Shown here in pieces: positions 29,714 through 38,000 of a stretch of 50,539 nucleotides of DNA (its first letter is position 1; every line of letters starts with the position of its first letter). Both the position numbers and the translations under genes were made by a program. Under the pieces are notes generated by a model, which was not told where the DNA came from, searched no databases, and saw nothing but the letters and a program-made list of their open reading frames with translations. Origin of the DNA: a virus. Location: positions 1 through 50,539 of the IMG/VR virus record IMGVR_UViG_3300010400_000011, one strand, 5' to 3'.

Positions 29714-29959
29714 ATGACTGCAAGAAAGAGGGACTATCGCAAGGAGTACGATCAATATCAAGGTACTCCTGAACAGAAGAAGAGACGAGCTGATAGAAAT
29801 CGTGCACGGCGACGTGCAATGAAAGAAGGCCGAGTCCATAAAGGGGATGGAAAAGAACTCGACCACGTAGGTTTTCATCGTAAGGGTCGCCTCAAGAACG
29901 TGCCAACTAAAGTTGTTAGTGAGCATGCAAATCGTATTAGGCAACCGCCTAGATCATGA
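29714..29959 (+). CDS. Small basic phage protein, HNH-like ending
   Basis: An 81-residue, very basic protein (MTARKRDYRKEYDQYQGTPE) ending with KELDHVGFHRKGRLKNVPTKVV...ANR. The DH...N pattern resembles the second half of minimal HNH-type nucleases seen as short conserved proteins in phages. It overlaps the next gene by 4 bases. Confidence 0.65.
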   Translation: MTARKRDYRKEYDQYQGTPEQKKRRADRNRARRRAMKEGRVHKGDGKELDHVGFHRKGRLKNVPTKVVSEHANRIRQPPRS

Positions 29960-30216
29960 ATGAGTTTGACTTTCTAAAACAACACGGTTATGGTGTTGTA
30001 TACGGTGCAGATGCCGTTAGAGCTAAGATTAATTCATTAGGTCATAACAAGAACAAGGAAAAACAAATGACTGACTTCGATATCAAGGAAACCGTGGTTC
30101 AGACCGGGTACGTCAATAAGGACGGCAAGTTCGTTCCAGAGACCGATCCCACGAAGGTCGAACAGATCAATTCTGGGCCTGTGTTCGTTCAATCAAGCGA
30201 AGACAGCGTCGAGTAA
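29956..30216 (+). CDS. Small protein, unknown function
   Basis: An 86-residue frame (MNEFDFLKQHGYGVVYGADA) with ATGA coupling. An internal ATG at 30067 has AAGGAA upstream and would give a 49-residue acidic product (MTDFDIKETVVQTGYVNKDG); codon use also shifts toward G/C there. Either or both may be made. Confidence 0.55.
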   Translation: MNEFDFLKQHGYGVVYGADAVRAKINSLGHNKNKEKQMTDFDIKETVVQTGYVNKDGKFVPETDPTKVEQINSGPVFVQSSEDSVE

Positions 30217-30242
30217 ACCCAACCGGCTTGGACCGGGAACTT

Positions 30243-30288
30243 GGGAGAGTAGTAAGCGGAACCCGCTCAAACGCTCTCCCTTTCTTTT
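30243..30288 (+). terminator. Intrinsic terminator
   Basis: GGGAGAG (30243-30249) pairs with CTCTCCC (30274-30280), with an inner AGCGG-AAC-CCGCT hairpin, followed by TTTCTTTT. A small CCGG hairpin precedes it. It ends the nuclease-cluster transcript. Confidence 0.88.
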
Positions 30289-30297
30289 GGAAATAAT

Positions 30298-30960
30298 ATG
30301 GACCCTCTTAACAACTTAGTGGATTTCATACACCTGATCTATCCTAAACGAGCAATCAATCCTGCAATAATTGCTTGCTTCGAAAACTCAAAGTTTAGCG
30401 ATAAAGAAAATAGAAAGAAAGTAATGACCGATTACGAGATTTTATTAGCAGATTGCCCACCTCCGACAGCATGTCCGGCTCTGTGCTCTGCCCCCTGTAA
30501 GGAACCTTTCTGGGGACCCAAAAACGCTAAGAAGAAGGATAAAAGTCCCATGAACTACGCATCTGCAACTGTGATCGCTCAGGACAATACCGAACGCGAT
30601 CAGCGTCGCTTCCTCTCCGAGCAACTCTACACGGCTTATTACACAGCCAAGACTGCTCTCGAGCGCAAATTCGGTCTGATCGATGACGAAGCTCCGAAGA
30701 CGCTCTTGGATACCGTCAAGCGCATTCAGGATGGTCTGTTCGTGATCCCTGAGAAGTACAAGGATGAAAAGGTCTACGGCGGACTGGGCCATCTGCGCTG
30801 GCGTGACCCGAAGACCGTCGAGGACAAGGATGGCTTCGAAGCAGCTAAGGACGAGCTGAAGAAGGCTCGGAACGCTGTTGAGCGAACCATCACGATCCTG
30901 TCGCCTGCCGAGGGCCTGAAGGCTCTGCAGGACTTCGAGGCGGCTAACGCTCCGAAGTAA
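30298..30960 (+). CDS. Last plus-arm gene, unknown function
   Basis: A 220-residue frame. Residues 1-84 are Cys/Pro-rich near 55-68 (PPPTACPALCSAPCKEPFWG) and A+T-rich in codons. From ATG 30550 (MNYASATVIAQDNTERDQRR, residue 85) the codons turn G/C-rich and the protein becomes a clean helical domain of 136 residues. The whole may be one fusion or the second part alone may be the gene. The FWGP element recalls the FWGG motifs of the 15660 protein. Confidence 0.68.
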   Translation: MDPLNNLVDFIHLIYPKRAINPAIIACFENSKFSDKENRKKVMTDYEILLADCPPPTACPALCSAPCKEPFWGPKNAKKKDKSPMNYASATVIAQDNTERDQRRFLSEQLYTAYYTAKTALERKFGLIDDEAPKTLLDTVKRIQDGLFVIPEKYKDEKVYGGLGHLRWRDPKTVEDKDGFEAAKDELKKARNAVERTITILSPAEGLKALQDFEAANAPK

Positions 30961-31038
30961 TTCCTACAAGCGAGAGAAGAGAGCTTAAGCTCCCCTCGCT
31001 AAGGACCCCGCTTAGTGCGATATAAGCGCGCATAAAAG

Positions 31039-31072
31039 AACCCCCTAGGCTTCGCAGCTTAGGGGGTTTTTT
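31039..31072. terminator. Bidirectional terminator at the convergent junction
   Basis: AACCCCCTAGGCT pairs with the complementary arm ending TTAGGGGGTT (13 bp with one G-U) around TCGC. The plus side runs into TTTTTT; the minus side into TTCTTTT. It separates the early and late arms head-on. Confidence 0.93.
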
Positions 31073-31088
31073 CGTGTCTTAATTCTGA

Positions 31089-31241
31089 TTAGGCGTTTTC
31101 AGCCCATTCTTGGAGTTTTTCTAATAACTCTGGAGGAGTGATTAGAGGGTTGTATCCAAATAAATATTCGTCATCAGATAGACGAAAATAGTGGATTTCA
31201 GTGCGGCCTTCGTTAGAATGCCAAGTTTCAATTCGATTCAC
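31089..31241 (-). CDS. Last late-arm gene, small protein
   Basis: A 50-residue acidic protein starting at GTG 31241 (VNRIETWHSNEGRTEIHYFR) with AAGG upstream, ending LLEKLQEWAENA. Too short for family assignment. It ends just before the bidirectional terminator. Confidence 0.5.
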   Translation of the reverse strand: MNRIETWHSNEGRTEIHYFRLSDDEYLFGYNPLITPPELLEKLQEWAENA

Positions 31242-31253
31242 GATGATAGGACC

Positions 31254-32918
31254 TTATTTTACTTCAGTTTGTAATCCATATGGAGTAGTCCGTGCTGGTT
31301 TAATACTAACAATTGGAGTATCAGAGTCTTCCGTCCATCTAGGATGTACTCCAGATCTTTGTTTTTCAGTTAGATGTAGTCTAGCTTCGACATTTCTGGC
31401 CTCGATTTCACCTGCGAGATTTAAATACTTTTGGTAAGCTTTTTCATCTCCTGCTGCTACGTATTCTTTCCATTTATTGACTATTGGTAGAAGTCTGTTT
31501 ATCTCAGCAAGCTCTGCTTTAGTTGCATCACCGCCTCTGTCTTTAATTTTATTGTAAATTTCTCTAAGAGGATTTTCTACTTGCTGTTTAAAATCTTTAG
31601 CATATTTAAGCTCATAAGTCTTTCCTGCTTGACCCCATGAACCTCCTGCAGCAAATCCTTCCTCACCTTGAATGGCGTGTTGAATTTCATGCAAAAGCAC
31701 ATCCTTAGTATTATACTCTGCAGAGCCTATTACAATTTCTCTAGTGTTAGGATTCCAGTGTGCCGTTTGAACTGAAGTATCTTTAATTACAGGAATATCT
31801 TGTAACCAAGGGTATGCTTTATATAAATCTGGATGATCTAAGACTTCTCCAAGAGTAGTTGCTGTCTTTCCTGCGTGAGGATCAAAAGGCTCTTGCTTAA
31901 ATAAATCACTTAGTTGGTCTTCTAAAAGTTTAGGTGTAGAAGCATCTGCTGGAACATAAGCTGGCTTTGGCTCTTCATGATACCACCCATGTTTAAATTT
32001 AGCTTTACTATCGTCTAGCTCAAATCTCCAACGGTTGTCTACTCCTCTAAAGGCTCCAATATCTTGAAAGATTTTATCTGGATGTATACCTTTTGATTCA
32101 AGGAACTGAGCTTCTTTCAAATCTCTTAGCTGCTTTGCGTTCATTCCTTTAACACCTATGAATGAACCTAGTGTACCGTCTGCCATTTTTGCAGCAACAG
32201 GAGCAGGTCCAAATACCATAAAGCCAGCTAGATCAAAGGCACGCTCAATACCTTGATCTGACATAGGATCAATTTTACCACTGTAAACATCGCCAGGCAA
32301 TGCGAAGGCATTCTTCACTGTGTCATAGAAACCTTTGAGCATCTCGACGTCTTTCTTAGCATTAAAACTAGCTGCTACAGGAAAAGATCCCTCAGGAAGC
32401 AATGCTTCTGCAACGCCATTAGAAGGCTCAGGAGCGGAAGAAGTATCTTCAGGTACCCCAGTACCTCCCATGAATTTAAACTCACCAGCGGGCTTCCTAG
32501 AGCCTTCTGGAGGCATTCTAGAGATGGTGTTATCTTTCATTACTTTAAGCTCTTCAGCAGGCTTAGTAGGAGAAGTTCCACCTTTCCAAGGATCGTTCAT
32601 ATTCTCTACTTGATTAATAAAACCAAGAGTTTCTATAGCGTCTGGCTTCTTGATATTGTTATAACCAAGTTCTTGAGCTAGATTATTACTAGTATAAGCA
32701 CCTCTAGGATATCCAAAGAAGAAATCGTGAGGACTTACACCGAACTGCTTCTCAAAACGAGATGGCATTTCATACGTAAATGTTGTATCTTCTCGTCTAT
32801 CTTCTATGTTAGGTCTGTACAGTTGTTTTATATCATCTGGGATATTGGGATGTGTCAGTGCAACAGCTGATAACTCGTCTGGGTAGACAGTTCCGTTTAT
32901 AACAATTCCATCACTCAC
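31254..32918 (-). CDS. Virion-associated protein with zinc-metallopeptidase motif
   Basis: A 554-residue protein. It has a clear HExxH zincin motif, HEIQHAIQ with His410, Glu411 and His414, followed by GEEGFAAGG. A later GEIEARNVEARL (near 500) is a typical companion of HExxH domains in large phage polyproteins and supplies acidic ligands. It lies at the end of the internal-virion gene run, overlapping the 720-residue gene by 4 bases. It may be injected with DNA and act in the host, or mature virion proteins. Confidence 0.78.
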   Translation of the reverse strand: MSDGIVINGTVYPDELSAVALTHPNIPDDIKQLYRPNIEDRREDTTFTYEMPSRFEKQFGVSPHDFFFGYPRGAYTSNNLAQELGYNNIKKPDAIETLGFINQVENMNDPWKGGTSPTKPAEELKVMKDNTISRMPPEGSRKPAGEFKFMGGTGVPEDTSSAPEPSNGVAEALLPEGSFPVAASFNAKKDVEMLKGFYDTVKNAFALPGDVYSGKIDPMSDQGIERAFDLAGFMVFGPAPVAAKMADGTLGSFIGVKGMNAKQLRDLKEAQFLESKGIHPDKIFQDIGAFRGVDNRWRFELDDSKAKFKHGWYHEEPKPAYVPADASTPKLLEDQLSDLFKQEPFDPHAGKTATTLGEVLDHPDLYKAYPWLQDIPVIKDTSVQTAHWNPNTREIVIGSAEYNTKDVLLHEIQHAIQGEEGFAAGGSWGQAGKTYELKYAKDFKQQVENPLREIYNKIKDRGGDATKAELAEINRLLPIVNKWKEYVAAGDEKAYQKYLNLAGEIEARNVEARLHLTEKQRSGVHPRWTEDSDTPIVSIKPARTTPYGLQTEVK

Positions 32919-35077
32919 TGATGTCCACCGTTCAGTTTAGACAATCCGATTGCTCTCATGATTTGATGTGGAAGACCATGGACATTCTGAAGAACCTCTG
33001 GGCCTGCTGCATCTGCAATAGATCTTAGCACAAAGGCAGTGGGATCTTCTCCTGTGACCTTAGCGATCTCTTTGTAATTAGTCAGACTGCCGTTCAACCT
33101 TGCAACACTAGCCTGTGCCCAACGCGCTCCCGGAGTGGGTTCGTTGATGCTGCCTGGACCTGCACTGAAGTCAGCTGTGAACCGTTGATTCTTTCCATCC
33201 CAACCAATAGAGATACCACTATTATCTAAATTCTTTCCAAGATCATGAATTTCCTTAGACATCAATTCGTTAGCAAGAGTTTCCTTAGCCCACTTAGTAT
33301 AGTTGTTCCATACTTCAGGATTCTTTTTACCGAGGTCATATATAGCTTTGGTCATCTCTGGAGAAGTAAATCTCTGGAAGACAGCGGTCTGACCTGAGAC
33401 AGGCTTACCTTTAGCGTCCACGCCATCAGCTTGAAGACGAGAGATCATGCCTCGGTTGCCATCGGAGAAAGCAGCCATTGCATAATTCATTCGAATAGCT
33501 TCGGGAATACTAGGATCGTAAATCTTCTTAACTTCGTTTAGAACAGCATTATTGAACTTGCCATCCGTGACTTTGTTAGCTTTAAGATTATCAATGGTGT
33601 CGTTGAAAGTATAAGGAACACCTGAAGTCTTCATGCTTGCTTGTCCAGCGAATTCTTTCTGGACTTTGCTGAAGTAATCTCGATAGTTGGCGTTGAAATC
33701 TCCTTTGATGGTATCAAGATTAAACTTCTGAAGGTTCTGCTCTCCTCCGATGTCTTTAACTGCTTGGACTTGCTGCCAATAAGGCCCAATCTTCTTATCG
33801 TTAAGAAGGCCTTTCTTAGTTTCATCGTTTTGCGCAGCAAGCTGTGTCTTAGTATCGTAGATACCGCCGAAGTCTTTGTTATATACACGATCAATAAGAT
33901 TATCGAGGGGTTTCAGAGATTCGTTGATCCTCTTTATGACTTCAGCTTTACCTCCAACAGCTTTGGTGTAGCCATGAGCATCCGCATCTGCAACCATCTT
34001 GTTGAACAATTGTAGACGTGTGCTTGCAGCAGCTTGACCGTACTGTGCCCATACTGGGCCTGGAATCTGCCCAGATGCATTAAGACTAGTAAGCTTATCG
34101 ATATCTGCTGAAGTATTTAAGCCCATCTTAGAAGTAAGTGTATCTACTGCTTGATTAACTACCATACTTGCAGCTCTATCGATGCCATCTCCTGCGATAC
34201 GCTGACGATCCTCACGAGTATTCTTCTCGTTGTTGAAGATCATGTTATTCATCTGAAGATCAGCTTTCATCTTCTGATATGGATAAGCTTTAGAGATTAC
34301 ATCGGCATCCGTTATAAGACCCTTGTCATAGTCGTTATAGACCTGAGGAGCATTAGGAATTGTATCCATGTTACTTCGAATGAAGTGAAGCATGTTGTTC
34401 TTCTGAGAAGCCTGACTTGACGCAGCCCTATTGATATCCATGGTAAGACTGTGAATGTACGCGTTAGCAGGAACACTTCCAGTTACCTTAGAGAAAGCTT
34501 GATCTATCTCTTCTCTGAACCCGGGATACTTAGCCCTAAGATCCTTAGCCGCAGCGAGAAGACGAGACTGATAATAAGTCCCTGAGATCTTTCCAGAGTC
34601 TCTAGCACCTGTAAGAGCACTTAGAGTATCTGGAAGAGCCGCAACTTCAGCCGGAGACTGAGTAGTATCCATAGATGCGTTAGCATCAAGAATACTCTTG
34701 ACTCCTGTTCCAGCTTTAATCTTCTCAAGAACATCTGTATACGCCTGACGTTCTCGATCAGCTATTTCGTAGACCTTGTTCTCAATGTCCTTCTTAACTA
34801 CCTGAACACCCGCTTTACCAAGGAAGTCCACTGTATTTGCAACATCCTTGAAGATATCTCCGATAGCTGTATCACTAATAGCTTGGCCTTTAATACCAGC
34901 AGCTTCAGCCTCTCCAGCATATTTAGCAGACTCATCGCCCTGCATGACACCGTGAGGCATGATCTGATTCTGTGCAACACCCTGAGGCTTAATGCCTTGA
35001 TCGATGTCAACAGGTCTAGACTTACTTCCGTAGTCTTGTGGGTTAAGAGGATTAATTTGTGGATTAAAAGGTGCCAT
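32915..35077 (-). CDS. Internal virion protein (ejectosome-like)
   Basis: A 720-residue hydrophilic, mainly helical protein between the 1,737-residue giant and the metallopeptidase. In T7 the equivalent stretch encodes gp15 (747 residues), which with gp14 and gp16 forms the DNA-ejection conduit. Length, helix content and position match; no specific motif is visible. The stop overlaps the next ATG. Confidence 0.75.
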   Translation of the reverse strand: MAPFNPQINPLNPQDYGSKSRPVDIDQGIKPQGVAQNQIMPHGVMQGDESAKYAGEAEAAGIKGQAISDTAIGDIFKDVANTVDFLGKAGVQVVKKDIENKVYEIADRERQAYTDVLEKIKAGTGVKSILDANASMDTTQSPAEVAALPDTLSALTGARDSGKISGTYYQSRLLAAAKDLRAKYPGFREEIDQAFSKVTGSVPANAYIHSLTMDINRAASSQASQKNNMLHFIRSNMDTIPNAPQVYNDYDKGLITDADVISKAYPYQKMKADLQMNNMIFNNEKNTREDRQRIAGDGIDRAASMVVNQAVDTLTSKMGLNTSADIDKLTSLNASGQIPGPVWAQYGQAAASTRLQLFNKMVADADAHGYTKAVGGKAEVIKRINESLKPLDNLIDRVYNKDFGGIYDTKTQLAAQNDETKKGLLNDKKIGPYWQQVQAVKDIGGEQNLQKFNLDTIKGDFNANYRDYFSKVQKEFAGQASMKTSGVPYTFNDTIDNLKANKVTDGKFNNAVLNEVKKIYDPSIPEAIRMNYAMAAFSDGNRGMISRLQADGVDAKGKPVSGQTAVFQRFTSPEMTKAIYDLGKKNPEVWNNYTKWAKETLANELMSKEIHDLGKNLDNSGISIGWDGKNQRFTADFSAGPGSINEPTPGARWAQASVARLNGSLTNYKEIAKVTGEDPTAFVLRSIADAAGPEVLQNVHGLPHQIMRAIGLSKLNGGHQ

Positions 35078-38000
35078 TATTGACTTTTCTTTTCTTGTAT
35101 TTTCTGCGTCTTACGCATTGCTTCGTAACGTGCCCTAGTTTGAGTATCAGGTGTCTTGCGGATATAGAAGTCCCAATCCGTTTTATCCATGACGCTTTGA
35201 TTATCTGATATAGCTTTACTCAGCACACTGTTGATTCTGTCTTCTCGATAGCCGCCTAATTCAAGCATCCATTGAGCACGGCTGAAGAACTTCTTAGCCA
35301 TTTCAGGATTATCTTTCTGAGCTAAGACACCTCGACGAAACTCTTGTCGGAATTGGTCCTCCACACCCTTCTCGTACTCAGCCTGTATCTTAATAGACTT
35401 AGTCTTGAAGTTGATGTCGTCTATAGCTGTGTCATGAACACCGAAGGCAGCTGCAAAAGCAGCTTGAGCTGGACTTGTATCTGCAAGATAAGCATCCTTC
35501 TTAGACACCCACCTACCGAAGTTGGTAGCAGCGTAAACTCTCCAAGCAGCGTTCACCATGGTAATCTCTTTCAGAGCATCTACTCCATCTTCGACAACCA
35601 TCGGAAATACATCGCCTTCACGTTTAGCAATAGCTAGCATTGCATAACGCATACCATCGGTAGCTGCATAGAAATCCTTGGCTATTGCATAGCCGGGACC
35701 GCCCATAACATCTAGCCAACCTTTATCCATCTGCTGTGCACTTCCAAGGAATTCAAGTCCTTTCGTACCAAAGCGTTGTCCAACGTTATACCAAGTACCT
35801 GCTTGAGGATCTCCCTTGCCTGTGATGACCGCACCAATAGCAGAGGGAATACCTTCCATGACTGCGCTAGTCAGGAAATCGTCTCCAATGACATAACCGT
35901 TCTCTAAAGCTTTACGTCTGATGTAATCTGAAAGAGGAAGTCCTGTAAGGCCTGTCGCCATCGGCAGTCCATAAAGGACAGCATTAGTTGTAAACAATTT
36001 AGCCTTAGCTGCTGGGCTTAATCGGTTACCAAGCATCAACTCCATAAGCCGTATCTGGTACGTATAGAATTGAGTAGGGACAGACCAGATCCCTTTGTGT
36101 AATGCACTGGAACTAGCTCTGGACATGTTGACATTAAGAAGATCAGCTCTCTGAAGTATCTTAGCACGGTCTTCGTTTGTAATTCGTCCGACAGGATTAG
36201 CGTCTCTGAATTCCTTAAACGCTGTGTACCATGCGCCATATCTTGCATTTCGTTCTCCACCTTTGAAAGGAACTGTGCCCCATTCTAGGAACTTTCCAAA
36301 GCCTGTATCTATAACCTTAGTCGACATTGGATTATCTAGAGAAGCAAACTCTCCTCCGACATTACCAAAACCTGTCCTATTCATCTCAGTCATAGCTTCT
36401 TTGAACTCACCGGGTCTCCATGAGGAAGAACCGGGCATATGAAACTTAGAAGCTAGCATATCTAGATGTTCAAGAATTGCTGGGTGACTATTAACAGTAG
36501 ACCAGAAATGAAGCTGAGCAGCTAGAGTTCCCGGTGAAGCATACTTATAACCAGCTATACCGTAGATGTTGGCATAGTTGCCAGCTTGTACGATAAACTG
36601 TGGGATATTGAAGAATCCAAGCTTGACATTAAAAGCGATACTTCGGATGAAGCCGAAAGGGTCTTTCAGCTTAGGTAATAGCCAAGTCGGTGTCAGTACC
36701 AAACCTTTAGGGCCGAAAGTATTAAAAGCCGAGTCCGCCATTTTCTGAGCAATGCTATGCAACCACGCATCGCCAAGACTTGGTTGACCAGTCAGCTGTT
36801 GAGTGTGATACTTAGATGCTTCAAGCCTAAGACGTACGTCTGGAGGTGTAGTGTTTAAGAACTTACCTTCGTTGAATTGATAGAAAGGGGAGTGATAGAT
36901 TTCATTTATAGTTTTGACGTCAAGCCAATTCTTCGCTTGCTGAAGCCAGTGCTCCACAGCCATGGTTTTATAATCATCCATGAAGTTACTGCGAGCAATA
37001 TTAGCTAAGCCACGGTTCATCGTAGTGATAGGATCGACTTTATCAGCAGGAGCAACGTTATAGAGAGGGTTAGCTTTACTACCCTTTACGTTAACACCAA
37101 GCATTTCATGCGCATCTCTCTCCATCGTATATTCGACTTGATACTGCGCAGCAAGACTGCCCTCTCGAGTGCCATCTCTAAAATCTGCATACTTAAACCT
37201 TAGGTTGTTATCTAAATCGATAACTCTCTTATTATTAGGAACGACATGGATGTCTTCGTTAAGGCTCAACCTTCCCGGCTGGAACTTACCGTTTTCATCT
37301 TTACCTCCCATAAACCAAGATCGAGTTTCTTTCCAATCTGTATGTAAGTTCTTGTTAGAATATGAACGTGCAGCTTCTTCGTCTTTGGCTTTCAAAAGCC
37401 TTCGGACTTCATTGAGATGTTCTGCAACTCTTCGACCTATCGTATGACTAGGTGCAGCCATGACTGTGACGTCGCCATCATACCAATGAACGCCTGATGC
37501 AGCATCTGCGTTTATGCTTGCTTGCTTAAGATAGAAATCGTAATCATACTGAACGTGACCTCCGCCTCGTCTTGGGACGTGGTTCCAGTCAAGGGCTCTG
37601 GTTTCGACTTGAGGTACCAGTACATACCGTACACGCTCGTCAGTAAGATTGCTAAAACCAGACAGAGGGCGCAACTTGGGATCGTAGAGTTCAATGAGCT
37701 TAGCTCGTCCACTGTCTATATCTTTCTGCCATTCTCTTTTCTTTTCTAGAGATTGCTTAGACAAACCTAAGACCTTCTCTTCTCCAGTCTTATTAGTAAA
37801 CACTGCGATATTGTCAGCAGATCCCGGTATCTTCTGACGGACAACTCCGTTGAAGTCAGGAGACTTATGTGCCTTGCCAGCTGCATCATTAAGAATGATG
37901 TTATGTGTTTCAGCGCCTACACGCGATTGATTTCGATGTTCAGCGATGTTTCGGAAGACACGATCAATCTCCATCCCACGCTTGAATTCGAAGTAAGCTC

